A DNA stretch of 64,000 nucleotides from Cumulibacter manganitolerans (GCF_009602465.1 NZ_WBKP01000005.1:62001-126000), one strand, 5' to 3'. Shown: positions 28,071 to 37,249, counted from the first letter of the stretch. Numbers and translations: made by a program. The notes: a model not told the origin generated them from the sequence alone.

Positions 28071-29726
28071 ATGACGACCACTCATGCCCAACAACGCAGC
28101 GCCCGGCCGGAATCGGCCGATCTCGACCACGAGGTGATCATCGTCGGCGCCGGGGTCTGCGGCATCTACCAGCTGTACCGCATGCGGGAGCTCGGCATCG
28201 ACGCGACGATCCTCGAGGCCGCGCCGGAGGTCGGGGGCACCTGGTACTGGAACCGCTACCCCGGCGCCCGGTTCGACTCCGAGTCCGTCACCTACAGCTA
28301 CTCGTTCTCCGACGAGCTGCTGCAGGAGTGGGACTGGAAGGAGCGCTTCTCGGGCCAGCCCGAGAACCTGCGCTACCTGCAGTACGTCGTCGACAAGTTC
28401 GACCTGCGCCGCGACATCCAGCTCGGCGTCAACGTCGACGGCATGACCTGGCGCGAGGACTCGCACAGCTGGGCGGTCCGCACCTCCGACGGCCGTGAGC
28501 TGACCAGCCGGTTCGTCGTACTGGGCATCGGCCTGCTGTCGGTGCCCACGCCGCCGAGCTACCCGGGGCTGGACACCTTCGCCGGAAAGTCCTCGCACAC
28601 CTTCGATTTCTCGCTGCGTCCCGAGGACTGGGAGGGCAAGCGCGTCGGCGTCATCGGCGCGGGCGCCACGTCGATCCAGCTGGTCCCGGAGATCGCCAAG
28701 ACCGCGGGCGAGCTGCACGTGTTCATCCGGCGACCCAACTGGATCGCCCCGCTGAACAACAGCGAGATCAGCCCGGAGGAGATGGCCGAGCTCAAGTCCC
28801 GGTACACCGAGATCTTCGAGGCGTGCGCCAAGACGCCGGGTGGTTTCGTGCACGACCCTGACCGCCGGCCCTTCTTCGAGGTTCCCCGCGAGGAGCGCCT
28901 CGCCCTCTGGGAGCGGCTCTACACCGAGCCGGGCTTCGGAATCTGGCTGGCGAACTTCCGTGACACCTTCATGAACGAGGAGGCAAACGCCGAGCTCTCG
29001 GAGTTCATGGCCGACAAGATCCGCGGCCGTATCGACGACCCGGAGGTCGCGGACTTCCTGGTGCCAAAGGACCACGGCTTCGGCGTCCAGCGCGTCCCGA
29101 TGGAGACCAACTACCTGGAGGCGTTCAACCGCGACACCGTGCACCTGGTGAACCTGCAGAAGACCCCGATCCAGCGCATCACCCCCACCGGCATCGAGAC
29201 GACGGACGGGGAGATCGAGCTCGACGTGATCATCTACGCGACCGGCTTCGATGCGGTGACCGGCGCGTACGAGCGCATGGACATCCGCGGCGTCGACGGA
29301 CTGCAGCTCAAGGACGCGTGGGCCGACGGCCCGGTCACCTACTTCGGTCTCGAGGTTCCCGGCTTTCCCAACATGCTGATGCCGACCGGCCCGCAGAGCG
29401 CGTCCGCATCGACGAACTTCCCCCGCGGCATCGAGTACGGCGTCGACTGGGCGACCGACCTGATGAAGCACATGTGGGACAAGGGACTCACTCGCGAGGA
29501 ACCGACGCGTGAGGCCGCCGAGGCGTGGGACGCGCACGTGAAGGAGCTGTACGGGTTCATGCTGATGCGCAAGGCGCAGGGCTGGTTCACCGGCTACAAC
29601 TCCAACGTCGCCGGGCACGAGAAGGGCACCATCCGCTACGTCGTCTACAACGGGGGCGCGCCGAAGTTCCGTCGGCTGACCACCGAGGAGGCGGACGCCG
29701 GCTACCCCGGCCTGACGTTCGGCTAG
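28071..29726 (+). CDS. flavin monooxygenase of Baeyer-Villiger type
   Basis: The 551-residue FAD/NADPH enzyme has two Rossmann loops, GAGVCG (about 28) and GAGATS (about 200), the ATG motif in IYATGFDAVTG, and the GGTWYWNRYPGARFD segment typical of cyclohexanone-monooxygenase-like enzymes. The Baeyer-Villiger fingerprint FxGxxxHxxxW is present as FAGKSSHTFDF, with Phe where Trp is usual. It would insert oxygen next to a ketone to give an ester or lactone. Start may be ATG 28071 or the adjoining GTG 28068. It diverges from the dehydrogenase/MBL operon and precedes a transporter by 24 bases. Confidence 0.87.
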   Translation: MTTTHAQQRSARPESADLDHEVIIVGAGVCGIYQLYRMRELGIDATILEAAPEVGGTWYWNRYPGARFDSESVTYSYSFSDELLQEWDWKERFSGQPENLRYLQYVVDKFDLRRDIQLGVNVDGMTWREDSHSWAVRTSDGRELTSRFVVLGIGLLSVPTPPSYPGLDTFAGKSSHTFDFSLRPEDWEGKRVGVIGAGATSIQLVPEIAKTAGELHVFIRRPNWIAPLNNSEISPEEMAELKSRYTEIFEACAKTPGGFVHDPDRRPFFEVPREERLALWERLYTEPGFGIWLANFRDTFMNEEANAELSEFMADKIRGRIDDPEVADFLVPKDHGFGVQRVPMETNYLEAFNRDTVHLVNLQKTPIQRITPTGIETTDGEIELDVIIYATGFDAVTGAYERMDIRGVDGLQLKDAWADGPVTYFGLEVPGFPNMLMPTGPQSASASTNFPRGIEYGVDWATDLMKHMWDKGLTREEPTREAAEAWDAHVKELYGFMLMRKAQGWFTGYNSNVAGHEKGTIRYVVYNGGAPKFRRLTTEEADAGYPGLTFG

Positions 29727-29750
29727 CCACCGCTGCGGCAGGATCGAGGC

Positions 29751-30983
29751 GTGCAGCCGCTGACCGTTCATCGAACCGCCGTCGTCTACCGACGGCGGTT
29801 CGCCGTGCTCGCCGCGGTGATGGCCGTGAACTTCTCGATGCAGCTGCTCTGGATCGGCTACGCGCCGATCACCACGCAGGCGGCGGCGTACTACGGCGCG
29901 AGCGAGCTGCAGATCGGCCTGCTGTCGCTGGTCTTCATGGCGGCGTTCGTGCCGCTCGCGATCCCGGCGTCCTGGCTGCTGGACACTCGTGGGTTCCGCT
30001 TCGCCGTCGGCATCGGCTCGGTCGCGACGGCCGTGGCTGCGCTGGCCAGAGGTGCCGTCGGCGGCTCGTACGCCGGCGTCCTCGCGAGCACGATCGTGAT
30101 CGCCTGCTGCCAGCCGCTGCTGCTGAACGCATGGTCGCTGGTGGCCGGAAACTGGTTCCCGGAGCGTCGGCGCGCCTCGGCGATCGGCCAGATCACGCTC
30201 GCCAACCTGCTCGGCACGGCTGCGGGCATGGTGGCGACGCCGCTGCTGGTCGAGTCGATGTCGATCGCGGCGGTGCAGCTCTGCTACGGGGCCGTCGCTG
30301 CGCTCAGCGCCGCGCTGTTCCTGACGGTCGCGCGCGAGCACCCGCCGACCCCGCCGGAGCCCGGCGAGATGCGAGTGCGCACGCAGATGCTGGCCGGGCT
30401 GCGGACCGCGATCACCACGCGCGGGATGGGGCTGCTGCTGGTCGCGGTGTTCGTCGGCATGGGGGTGTTCAACGGCATCGCCACGTGGATCGAGCAGATC
30501 GTGGCGCCGCGCGGGATGGACGCCGAGCAGGCCGGCCTGGTGGGCGCGGCCATGCTCGGGGGTGGTCTCGTGGGCGCCGTGCTGCTGTCCTGGTTGTCCG
30601 ACCGGCTCCGCCGCCGGGTGGCGTTCCTCGTGGCCGGGCTGATCGGGGCCGCCGTCTCGCTCACCGGCTTCGCGTTCTCCTCGCTGCCCTGGCAGTTCTT
30701 CGTCTGCGCCGGGGCCCTCGGCTTCTTCCTCGCTGGTCTGCTTCCCCTGGTGATGCAGTACGCCGCGGAGGAGACCTATCCGGTCCCGGAGGCGACGTCC
30801 AACGGGCTGCTGCAGCTCGCCGGCCAGTGCGGGCTCGTGCTGGCGCTGCTGATGTCCGCGCTGCGCACCGCTGCCGGCTCCTACGTCGTCAGCCTGTCGT
30901 CCTTCGCGATCGCGCTGCTGCTGCTCGGCGGCCTGGTCGCCCGGCTGCGCGACCCGCGCATCCTGCGCGCGGCGACGGACTGA
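29751..30983 (+). CDS. MFS transporter
   Basis: The 410-residue, twelve-helix transporter starts at GTG 29751, 24 bases after the monooxygenase, and is likely in the same transcript. The loop after helix 2 (LDTRGFR) is a degenerate form of the MFS motif, and FPERRRASA follows helix 4. It resembles FLVCR/UNC93-like or CynX-like carriers. Uptake of the monooxygenase substrate is a reasonable inference from position only. Confidence 0.78.
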   Translation: MQPLTVHRTAVVYRRRFAVLAAVMAVNFSMQLLWIGYAPITTQAAAYYGASELQIGLLSLVFMAAFVPLAIPASWLLDTRGFRFAVGIGSVATAVAALARGAVGGSYAGVLASTIVIACCQPLLLNAWSLVAGNWFPERRRASAIGQITLANLLGTAAGMVATPLLVESMSIAAVQLCYGAVAALSAALFLTVAREHPPTPPEPGEMRVRTQMLAGLRTAITTRGMGLLLVAVFVGMGVFNGIATWIEQIVAPRGMDAEQAGLVGAAMLGGGLVGAVLLSWLSDRLRRRVAFLVAGLIGAAVSLTGFAFSSLPWQFFVCAGALGFFLAGLLPLVMQYAAEETYPVPEATSNGLLQLAGQCGLVLALLMSALRTAAGSYVVSLSSFAIALLLLGGLVARLRDPRILRAATD

Positions 30984-31027
30984 CCGAGCCGTCGCGATTG
31001 TCGGTGCGTTGTCGTAGCGTCACCGGC

Positions 31028-31537
31028 ATGACCGGTATCCCGACCTCCACCCGCCCGACGTTCCCTGACGGCTACGGGCTCCCGGCGTCCACCGACGGCC
31101 TGCTGTCGTGGTCGGACGTCGAGCCGCGGCTGGTCGCCGCGCAGCACTACTGGCTGGCCAGCGTCCGCCCCGACGGCCGCCCGCACTCGGTTCCCCGCTG
31201 GGGAGTGTGGGTCGACGGGCGCTTCTACTACGACGGCGCACCGACGACGCGGCACACCCGCAACGTCGAGCACAACCCGGCGATCACCCTCACCCTCGAG
31301 AGCGGCACCCAGGTCGTCATCGTGGAGGGCGAGTCGCACGCGACCCGCGCGGACGCCGAGGATCTCGGCGCGCGGCTCGCCGAGGCGTTCACGAAGTACC
31401 ACGACGCGGGCTACGCACCGGGTCCCGGCTCGTGGGCCGGCGCGGACGGCGGCGGCCTGCGGGTCATCGCACCACACCGCGCGCTCGCCTGGTTCAGCTT
31501 CCCCGCCGACTGCACGCGCTTCACCTTCGCGCGGTAG
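31028..31537 (+). CDS. pyridoxamine-5'-phosphate-oxidase-fold (FMN/F420) protein
   Basis: The 169-residue split-barrel protein carries HYWLASVRPDGRPHSVPRWGVWVDGRFYY, matched in pieces to the flavin-binding face, and a HTRNVEHNPAI loop with the arginine that contacts cofactor phosphate. In actinobacteria such proteins commonly use F420 or bind haem or FMN. Substrate unknown. ATG at 31028 lies 44 bases after the transporter stop and the VOC gene follows six bases after its own stop. Confidence 0.8.
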   Translation: MTGIPTSTRPTFPDGYGLPASTDGLLSWSDVEPRLVAAQHYWLASVRPDGRPHSVPRWGVWVDGRFYYDGAPTTRHTRNVEHNPAITLTLESGTQVVIVEGESHATRADAEDLGARLAEAFTKYHDAGYAPGPGSWAGADGGGLRVIAPHRALAWFSFPADCTRFTFAR

Positions 31538-31542
31538 CGCCC

Positions 31543-31896
31543 ATGAAGGTCACCAGGGTCATCGCGGATCTGCACGTCGACGACATCGCGTCCGCCCGGG
31601 AGTTCTACGCCGGATTCCTCGGTCTGCGCCTCGAGGAGTTCAACCTCGGCTGGGTCGCCCGCCTCACCTCACCGGAGACCGGCGCGCACCTGCAGCTGGT
31701 GACCGAGGACGCGACCGCGCCCGCGGTGCCGGCCGTCTCGGTGATGGTCGACGACGTCGACGAGGCGTACGCCGAGGCGCTCCGCCGCGGCTACGAGATC
31801 CTGCACCCACTGCAGGACGAGGAATGGGGCGTCCGCCGGTTCTACCTCCGCGCGCCCGACGGCACCGTCCTGAACGTCGTCCGCGAGCGCCAGTAG
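31543..31896 (+). CDS. VOC (glyoxalase-fold) protein
   Basis: The 117-residue protein consists of one vicinal-oxygen-chelate module pair: ADLHVDDIASAREFYAGFLG at the start in the family pattern and APDGTVLNVV at the end with the metal-site-like acid. It could be a glyoxalase, dioxygenase or resistance-type protein; the metal ligands His and Glu are only partly evident. It is the last gene before a large palindromic terminator. Confidence 0.8.
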   Translation: MKVTRVIADLHVDDIASAREFYAGFLGLRLEEFNLGWVARLTSPETGAHLQLVTEDATAPAVPAVSVMVDDVDEAYAEALRRGYEILHPLQDEEWGVRRFYLRAPDGTVLNVVRERQ

Positions 31897-31904
31897 CACC
31901 TCCC

Positions 31905-31960
31905 CCGTTGTGTTGTGACGACTTCGGGCGTCGTCGCCCGAAGTCGCCACAACACAACGG
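31905..31960. terminator. 56-base palindromic terminator, family copy 1
   Basis: Two 26-base arms (31905-31930 and 31935-31960) pair with a single mismatch around a 4-base loop. It separates the convergent VOC and copA genes. A close relative, sharing the CCGTTGT end and the CTTCGGGCG core near the loop, lies at 48597-48654, also between convergent genes, which shows that this is a repeated element and not merely a local hairpin. Confidence 0.85.
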
Positions 31961-31987
31961 TCCGCCGCGGCGAGGTCGGTGACCCCG

Positions 31988-34246
31988 CTACCGGACGACG
32001 CTGCGGAACCGGCGCAGCCGGAGGCTGTTGGCGACGACGAAGACGCTCGAGAAGGCCATCGCCGCGCCGGCGAGCATCGGGTTGAGCAGGCCGAGCGCTG
32101 CGATCGGGATCGCCGCGACGTTGTACGCGAACGCCCAGAACAGGTTCGACTTGATCGTCCCGAGGGTCTTGCGCGAGAGCCGGATGGCGTCGACCGCGCT
32201 GCGCAGATCGCCTCTGACGAGTGCGATGTCGGACGCCTCGATCGCGACGTCGGTACCGGTGCCCATCGCCAGGCCGAGGTCGGCCTGGACCAGCGCGGGC
32301 GCGTCGTTCACGCCGTCGCCGACCATGGCGACCGTCTTGCCGGCCTTCTGCAGACCCGCGACGACGTCCACCTTGTCCTTCGGCAGCACCTCGGCGATGA
32401 CCTCGTCGATCCCGACCTCCGCGGCGATCCGCTCGGCCACCGCCCGGTTGTCACCGGTCAGCAGCACCGGGGTCAGGCCGAGCTGTCGCAGCCGGGCGAC
32501 GGCCTCGGCGCTGGTCGGCTTCACGGTGTCGGCGACCACGAGCACGCCGCGCGCCCGGCCGTCCCACCCGGCGACGACGACCGTCTTGCCCGCCTGCTCC
32601 GCGTCGACCTTGGCGGCGGCGACATCGCTCGACAGGCGCTGCGACCAGTCCTCCAGAAGCGACTCCCGGCCGACCACGACGGCGGCGCCGTCGACCACGC
32701 CCTGCACGCCCTTGCCCTCGACGTTGGCGAACTCCACCGGCGTCGGGAGGGAGCCGACCTCGGCCGCCGCTCCTGCCGCGATCGCCTGGCCGATGGGGTG
32801 CTCCGACGCGTTCTCCAGCGCACCGGCGTACCGCAGCAGCTCGGCGCGGTCCGTCCCCGGCTCGGTGACCACGTCGACAAGCGTCATCTTGCCCGTCGTC
32901 ACGGTGCCGGTCTTGTCGAGCACGACCGTGTCGACCTTGCGGGTCGACTCGAGCACCTCGGGCCCCTTGATCAGAATGCCCATCTGCGCACCGCGTCCGG
33001 TCCCGACCAGCAGCGCGGTCGGCGTGGCGAGGCCCAGTGCGCACGGGCAGGCGATCACGAGGACCGCGACCGCGGCGGTGAACGCGGCGGATGCCGGGAA
33101 GCCGGCACCGAGCCAGCCACCGAGCACGACGACGGCGATAGCGATCACGACGGGCACGAAGACGCCGGAGATCCGGTCGGCGAGCCGCTGGACCTCGGCC
33201 TTGCCGGCCTGCGCGTCCTCGACGAGCCGCGCCATCTGGGCGAGCTGGGTGTCGGCGCCGACCCGGGTCGCGCGCACCACCAGACGGCCGCCGGCGTTGA
33301 CGGTGGCGCCGGTGACCGCGTCCCCCTCGCCCACCTCGACCGGGACCGACTCGCCGGTGAGCATCGAGGCGTCGACCGCCGAGGAGCCGGAGACCACGAC
33401 GCCGTCGGTGGCGATCTTCTCGCCGGGCCGGACGACGAACTCGTCGCCCACCCGCAGCTCGTCGATCGGGACCTTGACCTCGGCGCCGGCGCGCAGCACC
33501 GACACCTCGCGGGCGCCGAGCTCGAGGAGCGCCCGGAGCGCGGCCCCGGCCTGCCGCTTGGACCGCTTCTCGAAGTACCGCCCGGCGAGGATGAACATCG
33601 TCACCCCGGCGGCCGCCTCGAGGTAGATGTTCGCGGCGCCGTCCGACGGCGCCAGCGAGAACTCGAAGGGATGCACCATGCCGGGGGTACCCGCGGTCCC
33701 CAGGAAGAGCGCGTACAGCGACCAGAGGAAGGCCGCCCCCACACCCATCGAGATCAGGGTGTCCATGGTGGCGGTGCCGTGCCTGAGGTTGGCCCATGCG
33801 GCCTTGTGGAACGGCCAGGCGGCCCAGACCACGACCGGGGCGGCGAGCACCAAGGAGGCCCACTGCCAGTAGGTGAACTGCAGTGCCGGGACCATCGACA
33901 TGGCGATCACCGGCACGGTGAGCAGGACGGCGCCGATCAGCCGCCGGCGCAATGCGGTCAGCTCCGGATCCGCCTGCGGGTCCTCGGCACCGGCCCCGGG
34001 GTCCGACGGGGGCGCCGGCAGTGCCGCGGTGTATCCCGTCTTCTCCACCTCGGCGACGAGCAGCGCCGCGTCATACCCGTCGGGCACGGTGACGCGGGCC
34101 TTCTCGGTCGCGTAGTTCACCGTCGCGGTCACACCGTCGAGCTTGTTCAGCTTCCGCTCGATCCGGTTGGCGCAGGAGGCGCAGGTCATCCCGCCGATCT
34201 CGAGCTCGACACTTCTTCCATCGACCGGTGGTGCCGAGGCACTCAT
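31988..34246 (-). CDS. copA: copper-exporting P1B-type ATPase
   Basis: The 752-residue pump exports Cu(I). It has one N-terminal heavy-metal domain (GMTCASC, residues 19-25), the actuator TGES, the transmembrane CPC metal motif near residue 400, the phosphorylation site DKTGT near 442, the nucleotide-binding SEHPIG, and GDGVND. The MxxSS-type sequence at the last helix fits P1B-1. It is the third gene of a copZ - His-rich protein - copA run whose promoter carries two CsoR-type boxes. Confidence 0.95.
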   Translation of the reverse strand: MSASAPPVDGRSVELEIGGMTCASCANRIERKLNKLDGVTATVNYATEKARVTVPDGYDAALLVAEVEKTGYTAALPAPPSDPGAGAEDPQADPELTALRRRLIGAVLLTVPVIAMSMVPALQFTYWQWASLVLAAPVVVWAAWPFHKAAWANLRHGTATMDTLISMGVGAAFLWSLYALFLGTAGTPGMVHPFEFSLAPSDGAANIYLEAAAGVTMFILAGRYFEKRSKRQAGAALRALLELGAREVSVLRAGAEVKVPIDELRVGDEFVVRPGEKIATDGVVVSGSSAVDASMLTGESVPVEVGEGDAVTGATVNAGGRLVVRATRVGADTQLAQMARLVEDAQAGKAEVQRLADRISGVFVPVVIAIAVVVLGGWLGAGFPASAAFTAAVAVLVIACPCALGLATPTALLVGTGRGAQMGILIKGPEVLESTRKVDTVVLDKTGTVTTGKMTLVDVVTEPGTDRAELLRYAGALENASEHPIGQAIAAGAAAEVGSLPTPVEFANVEGKGVQGVVDGAAVVVGRESLLEDWSQRLSSDVAAAKVDAEQAGKTVVVAGWDGRARGVLVVADTVKPTSAEAVARLRQLGLTPVLLTGDNRAVAERIAAEVGIDEVIAEVLPKDKVDVVAGLQKAGKTVAMVGDGVNDAPALVQADLGLAMGTGTDVAIEASDIALVRGDLRSAVDAIRLSRKTLGTIKSNLFWAFAYNVAAIPIAALGLLNPMLAGAAMAFSSVFVVANSLRLRRFRSVVR

Positions 34247-34289
34247 CGCATCCTTCTCTCAGCTGGTGGGTCGTCACGGACCGTGCCGG

Positions 34290-35213
34290 TCAGTGACCTC
34301 CGTCGGAATCGTCGTGGGCCTGGGCGCCGTGCTCGGCATCGAGCACGAATTGCGCGGTGTGCACCTGTCCGTCGACCTGGAAGTCCAGGTACAGCAGGTA
34401 CCGCCCGGCGGTGGGCGGCTCCGCCGTGAATGCGATCTGCGGGCCGGCGGTCTGTCCTGGTGCCGGCTCGGCTCCCTGCGCGTGCGTGTGCAGGTAGGCC
34501 AGGTCGCCCGCGCGCAGCACGACCAGGTGGCCGTAGGCCCCCAGGTACGGCTGGAGCGTCGTCACCGGCTGGCCGTCACGCGTGACGCTCAGGGCCAGGT
34601 CGCCGGGCTGCCCGGCGGTGAGGTCACCCGTCAGCGTGACAGCGAAGCCGGCCACCTCCGCCGTACGGGTGGGAGCGGGCGGCGCCGCGGTGACGCTGCC
34701 CGAGACGTCGACGGTGCGGGTCAGGGTGATGGCGGTGGCGTCCTTGCCGGTGGGCGTGAAGTCGGCGAACACCCGGTAGCTGCCGGCGGCGGTCCAGGTC
34801 CACGGCATCGACCACGTGCCGGTGCTCGCGTCGAGCACCGGGTGCACGTGACGGAACTGCGTGCCGTCGGTGCGCACCACGATCAGGTGCAGCTCCTTCT
34901 CGTGCGCCGTCGCGAATGTCGTGAGCGGAGCGCCTGCGGTGTCGAGGATCTGGAAGCTCAGCAGGCCGTCGGTGCCGGTGGTCGCGGGCGCGTCGATGGG
35001 CGAGAGCGCGAATCCATCGGCCGCGAGCGACAGCCCGGGCGGCTGCTGGTCGGCGCCGGCGGCGTGCTCGGCACCGTGCCCGCTGTCCGCTGCGTGCCGC
35101 GTCCAGGAGGCCACCGCGCTGTCGGGGACGACCGCTCCGGCGATTCCGTACGCGGCGGCGAACGCCACCGCCAATCCCCCCGCGTACGCCGCGAGGCGGC
35201 CACCGGCGTTCAT
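34290..35213 (-). CDS. membrane-anchored His-rich protein of the copper operon
   Basis: The 307-residue protein has an N-terminal membrane helix (about 9-30), a His-rich linker (RHAADSGHGAEH), then beta-rich extracytoplasmic sequence with HVHPVL and LHTHAQG motifs, and a His/Asp-rich C-terminus (HDDSDGGH). It shares no named copper-protein domain I can identify but sits between copZ (TGATG overlap) and copA (43-base gap), so it is probably an exported copper binder or chaperone receiving Cu from CopA. Similar unnamed genes accompany copA in other actinobacteria. Confidence 0.8.
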   Translation of the reverse strand: MNAGGRLAAYAGGLAVAFAAAYGIAGAVVPDSAVASWTRHAADSGHGAEHAAGADQQPPGLSLAADGFALSPIDAPATTGTDGLLSFQILDTAGAPLTTFATAHEKELHLIVVRTDGTQFRHVHPVLDASTGTWSMPWTWTAAGSYRVFADFTPTGKDATAITLTRTVDVSGSVTAAPPAPTRTAEVAGFAVTLTGDLTAGQPGDLALSVTRDGQPVTTLQPYLGAYGHLVVLRAGDLAYLHTHAQGAEPAPGQTAGPQIAFTAEPPTAGRYLLYLDFQVDGQVHTAQFVLDAEHGAQAHDDSDGGH

Positions 35214-35422
35214 CAGACGCGCACCGCGGAGTAGCCGGCCTCCTCGACCGCGGCCAGCACCTCGGCGTCCTCGATCTGGCGGTCGGACGTCACCACCAGC
35301 TTGCCGGTCTCGGCGCTCACCTGGATGTCCTGGACGCCGGGGATCTCGCCGACCTCTTCGCGCACCGACATCTCGCAGTGCCCGCAGGTCATGCCGGTCA
35401 CCTGATACTCGCTCGCTGCCAT
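35213..35422 (-). CDS. copZ: copper chaperone CopZ (HMA domain)
   Basis: The 69-residue ferredoxin-like heavy-metal domain binds Cu(I) through MTCGHC (residues 11-16) and hands it to CopA. The Tyr in EEAGYSAV near the end is the conserved metal-site neighbour. It is first in the operon, directly after two CsoR-type boxes, and its stop overlaps the next start (TGATG). Confidence 0.94.
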   Translation of the reverse strand: MAASEYQVTGMTCGHCEMSVREEVGEIPGVQDIQVSAETGKLVVTSDRQIEDAEVLAAVEEAGYSAVRV

Positions 35423-35444
35423 CGGATATCCTCCTTCGACGGGA

Positions 35445-35459
35445 TACCCCTAGTAGGTA
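35445..35459. promoter_or_regulatory. CsoR box 1 of the cop operon
   Basis: TACCC-CTAGT-AGGTA differs at one position from TACCC-N5-GGGTA and is embedded in a longer perfect repeat, GGATACC/GGTATCC (35442-35448 and 35456-35462). It lies about 23 bases upstream of the copZ start. Confidence 0.7.
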
Positions 35460-35478
35460 TCCGCTTGCACCAAACTTA

Positions 35479-35493
35479 TACCCCCCTAGGGTA
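35479..35493. promoter_or_regulatory. CsoR box 2 of the cop operon
   Basis: TACCC-CCCTA-GGGTA is a perfect TACCC-N5-GGGTA box, 34 bases (about three helical turns) from box 1. An AT-rich TATAAG element on the minus strand overlaps its edge and could be the -10 region of the copZ promoter. The opposite gene, a depolymerase at 35543, shares this gap. Confidence 0.7.
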
Positions 35494-35542
35494 CCCCGCA
35501 AGGCAGATCGCCTTGTCAGCGACCGCGAGCGAGGCGGGCACC

Positions 35543-36346
35543 ATGACCGAGAGCACCCAGAACCTGCAGGTAGGAGACCGCTCGATCCGGGTCGCGGTCC
35601 GCGAGGGCAGCGCCGACCGGCCGCCGCTGGTCCTGTGCAACGGCATCGGGGCGCGGCTCGCGCTGCTGCAGCCGTTCGTCGACGCACTCGATTCCGAGAT
35701 CGGCGTGATCCGGTTCGACGTCCCGGGTGTCGGCAGGTCATCGGCCCCCGGCATGCCGTACACGTTCGCCTCGGTCGCTCGGCTGCTCGGCGAGGTGCTC
35801 GACGAGCTGGGAGTAGACCAGGTCGACGTGCTCGGCTTCTCCTGGGGCGGCGGGCTCGCGCAGCAGTTCGCCCTGCAGAACCCGCGCCGCTGCCGTCGCC
35901 TGGTGCTGGTGAGCACGACGACCGGATCGCTGATGGTGCCCGCGTCGCCCCCAGCGCTGCTCGAGATGGCGGCCGCGTTGCGCGACCGAGAGCCCGGCTA
36001 CGCGTCCCGCATCGCGGCAACCCTGTACGGGGGACGGCTGCGCGATGAGCCGCGCCTTGCCCGCCGCTACGTCTTCGGCCACTTCCCGCGCGCCAACGAC
36101 GCCGGCTACCTGATGCAGGTGCTCGCGGCGGCATGCTGGACGAGCCTGCCCGCGCTGCCGCTGATCCGCCAGAAGACACTGATCCTGGCCGGGGACGACG
36201 ACCCGATCATCCCGGTCGTGAACGCCCGGATCATGCATGCGCTGCTGCCCAACGCCGAGCTCGATGTGTTCGCGGACGGCCACCTGGGGCTGATCACCGG
36301 CGCTCGCGAGCTGGCCCCGCGCGTGGCGGAGTTCCTGGACGACTAG
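35543..36346 (+). CDS. alpha/beta hydrolase, intracellular poly(3-hydroxyalkanoate) depolymerase type
   Basis: The 267-residue hydrolase has the nucleophile elbow GFSWGG (Ser near 103), an acid in GDDDPIIP and His in DGHLGL. The sequence around RFDVPGVGRSSAP and PYTFASVARLLGEVLDELG follows the TIGR02240 PHA depolymerase pattern, which would mobilise stored polyester granules. No PHA synthase is nearby. ATG at 35543 is chosen because the sequence upstream in frame is the cop promoter. It diverges from copZ. Confidence 0.8.
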   Translation: MTESTQNLQVGDRSIRVAVREGSADRPPLVLCNGIGARLALLQPFVDALDSEIGVIRFDVPGVGRSSAPGMPYTFASVARLLGEVLDELGVDQVDVLGFSWGGGLAQQFALQNPRRCRRLVLVSTTTGSLMVPASPPALLEMAAALRDREPGYASRIAATLYGGRLRDEPRLARRYVFGHFPRANDAGYLMQVLAAACWTSLPALPLIRQKTLILAGDDDPIIPVVNARIMHALLPNAELDVFADGHLGLITGARELAPRVAEFLDD

Positions 36347-36483
36347 CGCTCCACGGGCCGGGCGCGGTCCTCGGCCCAAAGTCCCTGTCGTCGTCCCGAC
36401 GCCCAGCGCAGACTGGTGTCCAGACGTTCGATCATCGCACCGCGGGCGCCACGCCTCGGGCTGCAGCGGAGGAGGGACGGGCC

Positions 36484-36651
36484 ATGACCGTGATCTGGTT
36501 CATCGTCTGGTTGATCGCGAACAACGTGGGCACCCACGAGCCGTTGCTGTTCGACCCGGTGAACGTATGGACCGCGACGCTCATCGCCGCCATCGCGCTC
36601 GACCTCGGCGCCGCTCACGCGCGCCCGACGTCGCGGCGCCGCGGCGGTTGA
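36484..36651 (+). CDS. 55-residue membrane protein, unknown
   Basis: A short gene encodes one or two hydrophobic segments (residues 3-12 and 28-45) and a basic tail. The support is a strong GGAGG site 11 to 15 bases before the ATG and its position 47 bases upstream of another membrane gene. I do not recognise a family. Confidence 0.5.
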   Translation: MTVIWFIVWLIANNVGTHEPLLFDPVNVWTATLIAAIALDLGAAHARPTSRRRGG

Positions 36652-36698
36652 GCGGGAGCGCCTCGGCCCTCGGCGTCCGGGACCATCGAGGGATCCCG

Positions 36699-37160
36699 GT
36701 GCGGTCCCCAGCCGCGCACTCCTCGCGGCGATTGTCGTCCACCGCGTATCTGCTCATGATCACGTTCCGGGTGTGGCTCATCGAGGTGCCGGTGGCTGCG
36801 CTGAACGCGTTCGTGCTGATGGACCGGGTGTACGCGCCACGGCTCGGCGCGCTGGCCGCGCACCAGATCGCGATGGCGACCCGGATCGGCTGGATCCTGG
36901 TGCTTGCCGGCGTCATCGTGCACTTCGCCGACACGTACGCCGCGCGCAGCCTGTTGCTCGCGGGCGCGTTCTGGACGGCCCTGTGGCTGGCGTTCGAGTG
37001 GGCCGGCAGCCTGCTGATCGGGCGTCCCGTCCACGAGATCCTGGTCGGCTGGCACGTCGAGCGCGGCTACTTCTGGCCGTATGTGCTCGTCGCGTATCTG
37101 CTGGCTCCGCTGCTGGTCGGATCGATCGTGCGGGCGATCGGGCGGCGCTCGTCAAGGTGA
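36699..37160 (+). CDS. four-helix membrane protein, unknown
   Basis: The 153-residue product has about four membrane helices, with a conserved-looking GWHVERGYFWPYVLVAYL segment between the third and fourth. GTG at 36699 is chosen because GAGGG lies seven bases upstream; ATG at 36756 gives a shorter but still complete four-helix protein and has no ribosome site. It follows the 55-residue gene and may be co-transcribed. No function is assigned. Confidence 0.6.
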   Translation: MRSPAAHSSRRLSSTAYLLMITFRVWLIEVPVAALNAFVLMDRVYAPRLGALAAHQIAMATRIGWILVLAGVIVHFADTYAARSLLLAGAFWTALWLAFEWAGSLLIGRPVHEILVGWHVERGYFWPYVLVAYLLAPLLVGSIVRAIGRRSSR

Positions 37161-37207
37161 CCGGTGGACCTGCTGCGGATCCTGACCGACGTCCTGGCGC
37201 CGCGAGC

Positions 37208-37245
37208 AAAAGGGCCCCCGCCGCTCTCGCGGCAGAGGCCCTTGC
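37208..37245 (-). terminator. terminator after tRNA-Ala
   Basis: AAGGGCC (37210-37216) pairs with GGCCCTT (37237-37243), with inner GCCGC/GCGGC pairing. Read on the minus strand it ends CCCTTTTGC, a short U-tract, five bases downstream of the tRNA 3' end. It may also stop the membrane gene on the plus strand. Confidence 0.75.
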
Positions 37246-37249
37246 ATTC

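Noticed and set aside
31979-34429. An 816-codon plus-strand open frame over copA
   Set aside because: Its composition is Arg/Asp/Gly/His-rich with no domain, and the opposite strand encodes an intact P1B ATPase.
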